DNA of 64,000 nt from Apostichopus japonicus (GCF_037975245.1 NC_092580.1:1331001-1395000), one strand, 5' to 3'. Positions 53,140 to 62,744 are shown, numbered from the stretch's first letter. Notes: generated by a model from the sequence alone, not told the origin. Made by a program: numbers and translations.

Positions 53140-54081
53140 TAGTGCTGATAGTCGTGATCGATTAATCGCCAGTAGTCGCGATTACACTTTGGAAGTTTGA
53201 TTAATCGCTCTCAAAACCTAAGTTGCGATTACTGGACTAAAGCTAGCACTACACACAATCTGCTATTGAAAAATAGCCTAACCTATCAAAAACAACACTT
53301 AAGCAGTTTGTCAGCAAATATTGCAAACACAGGTTCTTACAATGCTACACTAGAACTGTGCTGTGTTAAAAATCAGCAAGCACCTGTTCAGGTTAGATTC
53401 ATGCGTTTACTTGTTAGTAATACGATTGTTCTGCAGTGCAACATTTAGTCCTAGCAATGTTTCATCATTGCGCATAATTGCAAATTCCCAAATTTATTAA
53501 TCTTTAATGATTGCCAAAGAATTTGTAATTTCTTCAAACATGCATGTTTACAGTATATTTCATTTCTGGCCAGTGGTGCACATGTATCATATGTCTGATA
53601 GAGTGTGTCGATTGCGGTGAAGTTTCATTTCAATGTGTCATAATATGTGCGTGCTATCACACTAGGCTAAAGCCTAGCCTAGAAGGTGAACGTCCTTCTA
53701 CAGAAAACTCTTGCATAGTAATCATCACACCGCTACAGGGTGTTGCATCTATTCATTTTTTTGCTGTGATTAGTGCTAGTAGTTGTAGTAGCCTTGTAGA
53801 TCCATTCCAAAGTTTTTGATTTACTTTGAAGGATTTTAAGAAATGTTGAATATTGAAATTTGTTGACATTTTTTGTTTGGTAGATGTTTTAACATGAATT
53901 AGACATCACACATTAAGACTTGAAAGAACAAATAGGGACAGTGCACCATGGAAAAAGATTTGTTTGACTGTATTTCTGCAATGTAGAAATGACAGTGATG
54001 ATGCCATAACTGTAACCGAGTATCGCGAGAAGAGCTATGCGATTAATCAACTACAAAAGTAAGAGTCGACTATCAGCACTA
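53140..54081. mobile_element. Non-autonomous hAT-like DNA transposon (942 bp)
   Basis: The left end TAGTGCTGATAGTCG at 53140 is matched by the inverted right end CGACTATCAGCACTA finishing at 54081. The flanks are ATACAGTG (53132-53139) and ATACTGTG (54082-54089), a 7/8 match to an 8-bp target-site duplication, the hallmark size for hAT elements. GATTAATCG motifs recur just inside both ends. No transposase frame is present, so the element would have been moved by a related autonomous hAT copy. Confidence 0.72.
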
Positions 54082-54270
54082 ATACTGTGTACCTAGCAGA
54101 GCAAAAAGCGACAGTCAGAATTTAAATGCATACATTACAATGTAATATATGTGGTGTAAGAATCAGTTTTATTGAGACCCAGACTGCAATCAGAATAAGG
54201 ATAGGCCTATATACAGTAACACATTTGTAAATGGAAAGCTCACACCTTCACAATGTCAGACTAAGATTGG

Positions 54271-54576
54271 ATGGCATGGGCTGATGAAATAAATGCAAAT
54301 GTTGCAAAATATACATCAGCCCCAACAAGTTACACAAAGGGCTGCAGGATGTGGACAGGTGCCTACACCATCAGTAAGCCAGGGGCACCAGCATATGGCA
54401 TTATCCGCACAATGCTATCCCTGGCAGCTAAGAGAAGAGCCACATTCCAGCATCTGCTCTTCAAAGTATTGTGCAAAGAAATTAACTTTTTAAGTACCAA
54501 ATCATTTCACATCTCCCACATATGCCACAACAGCCTATGTGTGGAGGTGTCACATCCATTGCTTGTGTCTCTGTGA
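54271..54576 (+). CDS. HNH/His-Me-finger endonuclease-like fragment
   Basis: A 101-codon frame contains GCRMWTGA (Cys25), then YGIIR, then SHICHNSLCV (His83, Cys85, Cys90) and a later His95. The order Cys, Trp-x-Gly, Tyr-Gly, then S-H-x-C-H-N-x-x-C-V matches the zinc-binding-loop homing-endonuclease type of His-Me finger domain, which occurs in many copies in some invertebrate genomes. In that family His of SHxCHN would be the catalytic base and the cysteines would bind zinc. The frame ends early, just after HPLLVSL, where family members usually continue, and its last codons overlap the start of duplicated block II. It is probably a decayed or single-exon fragment. The start Met at 54271 is the first available and is not otherwise supported. 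Confidence 0.5.
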   Translation: MAWADEINANVAKYTSAPTSYTKGCRMWTGAYTISKPGAPAYGIIRTMLSLAAKRRATFQHLLFKVLCKEINFLSTKSFHISHICHNSLCVEVSHPLLVSL

Positions 54577-54649
54577 GCCATCATAGCACTGTGACAGGCC
54601 CTTAATAAGACTTGCAAATTTACTAACCTGTTTACTGTAGATTTTGTCA

Positions 54650-55814
54650 TATATCAGAGGAGAGTACTGCTTTAGTCAGTGCTCTGTAGAGAGACCTGTT
54701 TATTGAAATCTAAACTGTACACTATGGGTGTTTCACATCAGGTTCTCTGCTGGGTGGATGCTTTTCTGAGTGATAGAGAGCAGTCGGTTGTTGTCAATGG
54801 GTCTAGGTCTAATCCTTCTAAGGTTACTTCCGGTGTTCCGCAAGGGTCAGTTTTGGGACCCATTCTCTTCCTGGCCTATATTAATGATATTGGTAATGCT
54901 GTTTCTTCTGGTGTCCGACTGTTCGCTGATGACTGTGTCTGTTATCGGGTTATCGATGATGTCAGTGATGGTCATCAACTTCAGGAAGATATTAATATAC
55001 TAGGGCAATGGGCTAAAGATTGGGGCATGAGTTTCCAGCCGGTGAAATGTAACATTATGACCATTACTAGAAAGAGGAAACCTGTAAATTTCAATTACAT
55101 GCTCAATGGGGTTCACTTGGTTAAGGTTGATTGTATTAAATATCTGGGTATTCATATCACTTCAGATCTCAACTGGGGAAAAAATATTCAAAATGTGTGT
55201 AACAAAGGAAATAGGATATTGGGAGTTCTTTGTAGAAACTTATCCCCTTGTTCGAAGGATGCAAAATTGGCTGCATATAAAGGTCTCCTCCTGCCAGTAT
55301 TGGAATATGCCAGTTCTGTCTGGGATCCCCACCAAGCTTTCTTGCAGCACAACCTCGAAAACATTCAGAGGCGTGCAGCCCGTTTCATCGCTTCAGATTA
55401 TTCAAGAGAGCCTGGCTCTGTCTCATCTCTGTTACGGGACCTAAACCTGGTGCCCTTGGCAGAGAGGCGCAGACAAAGTAGAATCATCTTATTTGCTAAG
55501 GGCATCTATGGTCAGGCTCAGATCCCTATTGACTGCCTAAGAAAGCCTCTGCGTAGGAGTCGGAACATGCACGATATGCATTTCTGCCAACTGTATGCCA
55601 GTACCAATTGCTATAAGTATAGTTTTTTTCCAAATTCAATTAGGGATTGGAATAGTCTGCCTTCAGACCTCATTAGTAGTTCCAGTGGTTCTGTGAATCC
55701 TGTCACTTATATCAGTACTCGGGTCAGATCTAATTAATTACTCTCTTGACGTGTGTGTGGTGAGATATTGTCCCTTTTTGCGGATGTGTCACCGTATCGA
55801 AGACGAAGACGAGG
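54650..55814 (+). mobile_element. 5'-truncated non-LTR (LINE) retrotransposon
   Basis: The insert begins inside the reverse transcriptase and runs to a short 3' UTR that ends in a GAAGACGAAGACGAGG-type tail near 55814. CR1/L2/Jockey-like elements of invertebrates commonly have such short, simple-repeat 3' ends. The 5' truncation is typical of incomplete target-primed reverse transcription. No clear target-site duplication is visible. Confidence 0.75.
54679..55737 (+). pseudogene. Non-LTR reverse transcriptase, C-terminal part
   Basis: A 352-codon frame, read from a GTG because no true start exists, encodes the C-terminal half of a LINE reverse transcriptase. Visible motifs are SGVPQGSVLGP (about residues 51-61; fingers/palm motif) and FADD (82-85; the catalytic aspartates). 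Thumb-region signatures follow (KYLGI, LEYASSVWDPH) with a C-terminal FFPNSIRDWNSLP near residue 320. This is the CR1/L2/Jockey group by general resemblance; I do not assign a clade. The endonuclease domain and the first RT motifs are absent because of the 5' truncation, so the copy cannot be autonomous. The remaining frame has no stop, so insertion was probably recent. Confidence 0.85.
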
Positions 55815-56259
55815 TGTACTACATCAGAATGATAAGCTGCAGCCATTGTTCTACTGAATCCATTACATGCCTTGCCATCAGCATCAGTTGTGAGGTACAT
55901 GACCGTACCCATTCTTCATAATAATAATCAGTTTTTTATCCTCAAAGTTCAACAAAATTCCAGTGACCTATTCACTAGTTTGTTTGTATACAAATGCTTA
56001 AATGGTTATAAGCATTTATTGGAAGTCTAAGCAGTTGAATAGCTGCACATAGAATGATACAAGACAAGACTTACACTGAGAAACTAGTCAATATGATCTA
56101 CTACAACGATTTAGGAATGTTGCTTGAACAGCGCCCTCATTCTAGATCTGGTCACAGCTAGAACATAGGTCTCCTGAGTAGTTTTCGCAACAAAATCTGA
56201 CAAAATACCTTTGAAAAGCAGTGCCAAAGTAACAAGTAACTTTTTCTCTTTCATTTTAG

Positions 56260-56340
56260 GGCCAGAGTTTACTCGATACAGGGAGTGATCAAATTTTCAG
56301 AGGGAAGAAGGCCAACTTGCGTCAAGTTTCCACCAGAGGG
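56260..56340 (+). other. Candidate internal exon (copy II, donor damaged)
   Basis: This matches 50098-50186. The acceptor TTTTAG is kept, the frame VIKFSEGRRPT continues with two extra codons, and the donor position reads GATAAG instead of GGTAAG. If the exon is real, this copy is probably not spliced normally. Confidence 0.25.
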
Positions 56341-56655
56341 GATAAGTAGCACCAACTGAGGGACTGTGCTTAAAACACATTGTGTGGACCCAAGAACAAT
56401 TTAGACATTCAGTAGATGCCAGCCATGCTGATGGAATGACTTCTAATCACACTAGGGAATATGTCAACCATTGGGCTCTCACTTGTTTAAAGTTCAGTAC
56501 TGCATTATTCATATAGACTGTACAACATGTGTGAGACACCATATGAAGATTCACCCAATAGACAGAGATAAACAAAAATGATATAAGTCATTACTTCTGA
56601 AACTATCATAAAAAGAGGTTGAAAGTGGATTTTAGAAATGTCAACTGTTACTTTA

Positions 56656-56770
56656 GCTGGCATACTCCTATTAGCATCTATATCAATCCGTACCAAGTGT
56701 GCTTCTTCAGAAAAAGTGCCAAAAAGCAACAGGAGACATCTTTTCTGATATGTCATCAATCACTGGACTG
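56656..56770. mobile_element. MITE-like element, copy 4 (left end only)
   Basis: GCTGGCATACTCCTATTAG with following sequence matching copies 1-3 (ATCTATATCAATCC, AAAAAGCAACAGGAG). The right half is absent. Confidence 0.45.
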
Positions 56771-57157
56771 GTTTATGTTTTTAGTTCTACCATGTAGCTT
56801 GTACTCTCTCTCTCTCTGAGTTGTGCTCTCCTCCTTCTGTATGCTCTGCCTCTGTTATATAGTCTATCATACTGTTGTTTCCTTTGCATCTGTTTCAGAG
56901 TCTGGATACATAGACTATTTGAGCTCACCTCTAATCCTGCAGCTTCCATCTTCCTGGCTATGGACTCTTCAGGCCCTTTATTTGTAATGTTTGTGGCACT
57001 GTGGTCCCTGTACTGACTGTTGCGTGAAATGCTTGTGCTATGTTTTGGATTGGAAACTCGAAAGCATTATTGACTACCTCTGCTTTTTGAGTGGAAGTCT
57101 GAAACTGAGTGGACCATAAACGTTTGCTGCAGGTGGGTGTCTCAGGTATTTCATTTA
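56771..57157. other. Non-coding stretch with a CT microsatellite
   Basis: A (CT)n tract lies at about 56804-56817. Otherwise I see no gene or element. Confidence 0.5.
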
Positions 57158-60100
57158 CAGTACTGATTTCGCTTAACTCCCGTTGAAATTTGTTAAAAGG
57201 AAAATAAACAAATTTCTTCGTTTTTTATCGAAATTTGCCGATTTTTATCGAAATTCAACGAATTTTAACGATTGGTGATCTCAATCATTTCCTACGTGGA
57301 ATTTTCAACGATGCGTTGAAATTCTTTTTTAAACGAAATAAAAGGTCAATATGTGGTTACGCGAAACGTCGGAAATCGCGTAACTTCGTTTATTAGTATC
57401 GATTAGACTTTGGTACAGTCGTTTGAAAGCATTCTCAGGCTTGCATGAGTAGTAACTCTCAAAGAAACATGTAGTAAAACTGACGGGGGACATTTTCTGA
57501 CTGAACCCCAAACACAGTGACATAAGTCTTAACTTTGCCAGGCTATCTTGGAGGTTGCAGTACACGCTATGTACCACGAGGCACCCTTCCAGATAAGTTG
57601 GAGTGCTGTTTAACCATTTAAATAACAATGAATGGACATAAATAAACTTGGTTTACTTGCAGATTGCAAAAAATAGTTATTTTTAAGAGATGTAAATTTG
57701 GTTTTTTATAAGAGTTGAAGTGTGAAACTTTGTTTCCGAGCAAAAACACTTGAAGCAGTTACTTGAAGCAAAATAAAGATGCCCCGCCCATTCTGCTAGG
57801 ACGCTTCCATTTTTCAAAAATGCGTTTTCTCTTGTTATTTTTTCTATTTTGTTTAGTATAGATTTGGCATGAGACATGTTACTCAGGTTAACTTTGATGG
57901 AATAATTTTATACCAGAAGTGGAAAAACTTAACAGTTATTACATTCATTTCGGATCATTTCCGAACAAGATAACACACTAAGGGTGTGACCGTTTAAACG
58001 ATTAACCGTTTAACCGGCCGCAAATGCACTATCAGTTTAGAAAATCACAAACTGTATAAACGGAAAATTAAAAAAAAAAATCAAATACATTTTAAACATG
58101 AAAATTATTTAAAAATATGTAAAGAACTGAGTAATGTACTGCAAACTATCAATAAAAAACAGAAAAACGATGTTTTAGGCATGAATAATGTGTTCAATAT
58201 AACTATAGTAGTAGGCCAATAGTCACAAGCTCATGATAGTGTCATCAATTCGTCTTCTCAGTTTATATTTGCGACATATATCACCCGTGTACATCGATCA
58301 ATGGCATGGTGAAATCCTGTGTGAAAATATGTCGATGCCAAAAGACGCAAATGGTCGTTCTAGAAAGTATCGTAATAACATTAACAACACAAGGCCAGTT
58401 TGCTCTCTCAGGTCCGCACGTATACAGCCATTTTTTCCACACTTGGTATTATACTGTGCATGCATTGCGGGCGGGATTGCGGCAAACATAAAAGAATATG
58501 AATGAAAATGATAAACCTTACGATATTTTTCACAAATATTGGTGCTTAGATAAGTGCTTCCTCACAATCAAAGAGCCGCCCCAAAATTTGCTCCGCTTAC
58601 GTAAAACTTCTATATATATATAACACTTGGAAAAATTCGAGTTTTTACACACATAATTCCCACTGACATTGGTCATAGAACATAAGTAGGTCATTGACAT
58701 TTGAACTTGCCCAAGTTCATCGCACCATGAGAACGACACAACACATTGAACATGATGTTACATTCTTCCGCCATCTGGACGCTGAGTGTAAATTTTGGTG
58801 TAATATGCAAATTATGAATGGTACTGCGCTGCCCGGTTAAAATTTAACCTATTGCAACACCAATTTTGGGAAGCTGTTGTTGAAGAAACTGTTGTATCAA
58901 ATGTAAAGTACTGTATCATGTATGTGACACAAGAGAAAGAAAATTAAATCGGAGGCTGCTACAACCCATCCCACAACACGTGCGTGCGTAATTTGTTTTC
59001 TAAACATGACTTTTAATGAGTAAGCAGGAAAGGTGGGTAAGTTTGCTAAGTTAGGCAAGTTTTTGTTTAAAATCTTGTGATAGATAGACAAATATATTGT
59101 TTTTTTCTTCAAAAGTTACGAAGTTGCCGAAGGCCGAGTTATATAAATTCAGTGATCTGAACTTCTGAAGACCACGATATACTGATCAGGTGTGTTATTC
59201 TTTTCAGCAATTATTACACGTAATGTTGGCAATATTATTGGGCCTAATTAGTAATTAACATACATTGATCATTGTCTTGTTGCCTGAATTGCTACTTTTT
59301 GGAAAAAAAAAAACCTTAATTATTGTACTCATAATGTCCTATTTTCATTAAAAGTTGAGAGACATTACGTCGAAAAAGCCGCAATCGGGAAACAGCGTTT
59401 AAAAGTTTAACCTACCGGCAGGTTATACGGTTAAATGGTTAGTGAAATATCTGTTAGGTCACACCCTTATAACACACAAAAAAAAAACGACTTTATTGAA
59501 TGAAAATATACTGAAAACCATATCGCAAAAACACAAAATCGCCTATAACTCGAAAACGGAAGGAGATATCGACTTTTGTCAGCTGCGTAGGGATTTCCTA
59601 TACCGAATTTTGATGTGCTCTATCCACCTGTGTCATTTATGAGCTTCTCTGACGTAAGCTGGAGTACGTAATTTCTCCATACCAGTTCCGCAACATTTAT
59701 TTACGCAGTAAACATTGTTCATTATGTTTTCTTTCACAACGAATGTTCAAAGTTGTGCTCCACGCGCTTCACAGATATTGTTTTATGTCGTTCATTTTCA
59801 ATTCTAGTTTAAAATTACATTTTCGAACGATGCATTGCATGCCTTGTCAAACATTCCTGATTAGTAAAACTAAGGAAGGATATTTGATTGATATGATTTT
59901 ATGAGCTGTTCCACTTGAAAAATGATGATAAAACCGAAAAACAAAACATTTACTTCTCATGTGACGCATACCGGGAGACTCATAAAAACCCCCTTCTCAT
60001 AAAATTAAATTTACATGCCGTCAGGCCAGTTGAAAGCCCTCCCCAGTAATGTTTGATCAGCTCTTCCCAATATACAATACTCAAATAAGCAATGAAAATA

Positions 60101-61086
60101 TATTCATTTTCCACAGGTTTCCATTCCATTATGAATAGTAGGGGCAAAATAATGTTTGCTTCTAGAGTAAGCCAGCCAAAGGTTCTGCAGTGCTAAACCC
60201 CCCACGAAGATAAATACTATGCTAATTAACAGATGGTAGGCGTGAATTGACAAAGCCAGGTTTATGATTGGACTAGGCCTCTCAAAAAAGTTTGGTCGCT
60301 GGGGATATCCAGGGTAGGGAATGCACATGTAAGCAGCATACTGTAGGTGGCCCAGACCCAGGCTGCGACCTTAATTACCAGGGCAGTCCATCTGCATTCG
60401 CGGGCAACTTACAGTATCTGGGTTATGGGGAAAATAACAGGATGTTTTTTATTTTGCGTGCATTGAAGCCGGGGGGAAATTTTTTGGTTTGAAAGTGAGT
60501 GCGGTAAACGGTACTGTAGTACGTCAAGTAACACAGGAATTTATTGGAAAAAAAGATCTCTTTGATATCCAGCTACGACTGTTTCATTGTGTAAATTTTT
60601 TTTTTATTTCTTGTTTTTCTGACGCTGCGTTCATTGGTGAGTTACTTAAACTTATCTTAGTTTAATACTAGCCTTTAACTTAAGTACTTGTTACGATCGA
60701 CCAAGACCAGTTTTTTATTATCCTAGCCAAATAATTTTTCAAACACCTAGTACAGAACTTACTCTGTCTTATATACAATCAAACTTTTGTAACATTTGTA
60801 ATATTCCTCAGCCACTTCTGGTATAGTCTGAAAACGGCTGTAGTTACACTAAGGATTCAACGTCGGTCACAACCTTGATATGTCTAGAATTGCCTTTGCC
60901 GTTGTTGATCGCGATAACTTTCGTGGAAATTTCGTTGAAACTAAGTTGACAACCGTGCCCGCAGTAGTCTAAATCTTAATGAAATTATTTGTTTTTTATC
61001 GATTTTCAATTTTTTTTTATCGATTTTCAACCTTTTTTATCAATCGTTGATTTTTTTGCAACGGGAGTTAAGCGAAATCAGTACTG
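57158..61086. mobile_element. 3.9-kb DNA transposon with perfect 28-bp terminal inverted repeats
   Basis: The left end starts CAGTACTGATTTCGC at 57158. The right end is the exact inverted copy, finishing at 61086, with 28 of 28 bases matching. Both ends are flanked by TA, the target duplication of the Tc1/mariner/pogo superfamily, and the CAGT start also fits that group. Just inside each end are repeated TTTTTATCGAAATT-like motifs, plausible transposase-binding sites. No transposase can be recognised, so it is non-autonomous or badly decayed. It has been interrupted by a hAT-like element at 57979-59469; without that insert it would be about 2.4 kb. Confidence 0.75.
57979..59469. mobile_element. 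Nested non-autonomous hAT-like element (1491 bp)
   Basis: The ends TAAGGGTGTGACC and its inverse GGTCACACCCTTA are perfect over 13 bp. They are flanked on both sides by TAACACAC (57971-57978 and 59470-59477), a perfect 8-bp target-site duplication typical of hAT transposition. Subterminal TTAACCG motifs occur at both ends. No transposase frame is recognisable; open frames at 58233-58505 (plus) and 58298-58489 (minus) have no known domain. The perfect duplication shows that this insertion is younger than the element it sits in. Confidence 0.82.
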
Positions 61087-61409
61087 TAGTTGTGTGCTAT
61101 CAGTGTGGGATATTAGCAGAGATCTCTTTGTACCATTTGGCATGAATGGAAATGTGTACTTCCTGCCCCTCTTGCATACAAATGAATGCTTTGGGCAATG
61201 TGAATGATTTCCAATGTAGCACTTTGCAAGGCAGTCTTAACATGTTGATAAAGCCTTCATAACTTTGCAGTGGTCGTATTTGAGGGCTTTAATTCCTGCA
61301 AGTAGTCACCTCTGCCAGTACAAGGCAGGTCAAGTCCTCTGCAATGCACTTTTGTATCAAGTGCTTCCTAGTCACAGTTTGTGCAACCACCCACCAACCA
61401 CCCACCACC
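61087..61409. other. Short non-coding flank with an ACC-rich simple repeat
   Basis: No gene is visible. A CCACCAACC-type simple repeat at about 61384-61425 directly precedes and partly overlaps the start of Penelope homology, and supplies the odd HQPPTTNHPP string at the start of that ORF. Confidence 0.5.
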
Positions 61410-62498
61410 AACCACCCACCAAACATCATCAGGTCCCTGCCAGCCTCAATCAGCAGACGTATCTCCGCCATCTCCCACGACAAGGAGATCTTTAAGAAAG
61501 CCGCACCAGCCTACGAGGAAGCACTTAAGTCAAGTAATTACACCGAGGGTCTCTCATACATCGCCCACCAACCTACCAAGAACAACCGAAACAGAAAGCG
61601 CAACATCATCTGGTTCAACCCACCTTTTAGCAGCAACGTAGCCACGAACATAGGAGGCACATTCCTGAAACTTATCAACAAACACTTCCCGAAGACATCG
61701 AAACTACACAAGATTTTCAACAGAAACACCGTGAAAGTCAGTTACAGTTGCATGCCCAACATCGCCAGCATCATCAAAGGACACAACAAACGTATAGCAG
61801 CCACCCACACATCGAAAGAAAAGGAAGCCTGCAACTGCCGCAAAAAGGACACATGCCCACTAAATGGAAACTGCCAGGCATCTAACATCATATACAAGGC
61901 CGAAGTGAAAACCATCGACAACTGCAAGACATACATCGGCCTTACAGAACCCCCCTTCAAGCTCAGATACGGTAACCACAAGATGTCGCTCAACCACGAA
62001 AAACACCAAAACGCAACGGAACTCTCGAAGCACATCTGGCAGCTGAAACAGAACAACCAGCCATTCACTATCAATTGGTCGATCGCCAGCAGAGCCAAAG
62101 CCTACAGCAACGAGTCGAAGCGGTGCAACCTCTGTCTCACTGAAAAACTCATCATTATCAACACAGACAAACGGACCCTCCTGAACAAACGCCCAGAGCT
62201 CATATCGAAGTGTCGCCACGAAAACAAGTTCTACATAAACAACTCCAGTCCAACCAACAAACACCGTCAAGAGAACCACACACAACTAAGGAGCGAGCAC
62301 CGAAGGAAGGCAAAAAACCCCACCAACAGAACGGACGCAAAAGAGAATACACCAACAGCCGAACACCGAAGAAAGTCTTACAAACCCACCAACAGAACGG
62401 ACGCGAAAGAGAATACTCCGGCAGAACAATACACCAACAACCGCATAATCCCCGGTAATCCCGACGAGGATCCTATATATTCATGGAGCATAACTTGA
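61344..62498 (+). CDS. Penelope-like element ORF, 5'-truncated: thumb region plus GIY-YIG endonuclease
   Basis: Recognisable homology starts near residue 23 (NHPPNIIRSLP, codon at 61410), in the region after the RT palm, so the catalytic YxDD part is missing. A cysteine cluster (CNC at 163-165, Cys171, Cys177) precedes the GIY-YIG nuclease: IIYKAEV (182-188) for the GIY strand, TYIGLT (196-201) for YIG, Arg208 in FKLRYGNH, Glu226 in TELSKHIW, and CNLCLTEKL (261-269). These are the expected catalytic positions of a Penelope-type endonuclease, which nicks target DNA for reverse transcription. The C-terminal tail is basic, polar and internally duplicated (22 codons twice). The Met at 61344 lies outside homology and is an accident of the junction. 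The nuclease part looks intact. Confidence 0.85.
   Translation: MHFCIKCFLVTVCATTHQPPTTNHPPNIIRSLPASISRRISAISHDKEIFKKAAPAYEEALKSSNYTEGLSYIAHQPTKNNRNRKRNIIWFNPPFSSNVATNIGGTFLKLINKHFPKTSKLHKIFNRNTVKVSYSCMPNIASIIKGHNKRIAATHTSKEKEACNCRKKDTCPLNGNCQASNIIYKAEVKTIDNCKTYIGLTEPPFKLRYGNHKMSLNHEKHQNATELSKHIWQLKQNNQPFTINWSIASRAKAYSNESKRCNLCLTEKLIIINTDKRTLLNKRPELISKCRHENKFYINNSSPTNKHRQENHTQLRSEHRRKAKNPTNRTDAKENTPTAEHRRKSYKPTNRTDAKENTPAEQYTNNRIIPGNPDEDPIYSWSIT
62295..62426 (+). repeat. 66-bp tandem duplication in the Penelope ORF tail
   Basis: Two adjacent 66-base units (62295-62360 and 62361-62426) encode near-identical 22-residue blocks containing EHRRK and PTNRTDAKENTP. The length is a multiple of three, so the frame is kept. 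The duplication lies after the nuclease domain, in a region with no known function. Confidence 0.8.
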
Positions 62499-62505
62499 AG
62501 CTACC

Positions 62506-62551
62506 AGTTGTCTGAAGATCGCTATAAAGCGTGAAACTCCGAGTTACAACT
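62506..62551 (+). ncRNA. Type I hammerhead ribozyme
   Basis: All parts of a hammerhead fold are present in order. Stem I 5' strand AGTTGT (62506-62511); core CTGAAGA (62512-62518), matching CUGANGA; stem II CGCT/AGCG with an ATAA loop (62520-62531) after a single U-U mismatch; core GAAA (62533-62536); stem III of A-U plus two base pairs (CT/AG) with a CCG loop; cleavage site after U62545 (GUU, an allowed NUH triplet); stem I 3' strand ACAACT (62546-62551), a perfect six-base complement. Stem I can extend past a 2x2 internal loop by three more pairs (62501-62503 with 62554-62556). The very short stem III is typical of Penelope-associated hammerheads, which are thought to process the element's RNA. 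It begins eight bases after the ORF stop. Confidence 0.88.
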
Positions 62552-62568
62552 ACTAGTGTTCCACTAGT
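62552..62568 (+). other. Perfect 7-bp hairpin after the hammerhead
   Basis: ACTAGTG (62552-62558), a TTC loop and CACTAGT (62562-62568) form a perfect inverted repeat immediately 3' of the ribozyme. Its first bases could compete with the outer extension of ribozyme stem I. Confidence 0.7.
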
Positions 62569-62653
62569 CTCATCTAGTATCAACATATATTCCGCTCTGT
62601 CCAATGGACATAGAGCACTCTGCGCCAAGATAGACGCCAACCTACTCTCTCTA

Positions 62654-62656
<3 letters not shown>

Positions 62657-62744
<88 letters not shown>
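62657..62744. repeat. (TA)n microsatellite, 88 bp
   Basis: A pure TA dinucleotide tract interrupted once (C at 62723). It separates the 3' ends of the two Penelope-like elements. Confidence 0.97.

Larger units (their letters stand above)
54548..56770. repeat. Duplicated block, copy II, carrying a retrotransposon fragment
   Basis: This is the partner of 49425-50660, with the same landmarks in the same order. It is about 1 kb longer because a non-LTR retrotransposon fragment occupies about 54650-55814. The copy ends with a partial MITE. The candidate exon inside it (56260-56340) has a six-base in-frame insertion and a damaged donor site relative to copy I. Confidence 0.85.
61405..62656 (+). 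mobile_element. Penelope-like retroelement, 5'-truncated, plus strand
   Basis: This runs from the truncated ORF through the stop at 62498, a hammerhead ribozyme at 62506-62551, a perfect hairpin at 62552-62568 and a short 3' segment to the TA tract at 62657. Presence of a hammerhead is an established feature of Penelope-like elements and independently supports the family call. A second element of the same family faces it from the other side of the TA tract. Confidence 0.82.

Noticed and set aside
54281-54287. CTGATGA as a hammerhead core
   Set aside because: No stem II or GAAA follows, and no complementary stem I strands flank it.
55730-55912. 60-codon minus-strand frame as a gene
   Set aside because: It is largely antisense to the 3' UTR of the LINE fragment and its flank; no recognised motif.
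58233-58505. 90-codon frame inside the nested hAT element as a transposase
   Set aside because: It has no BED finger, no DDE or hATC motif, and the overlapping opposite frame is equally open.
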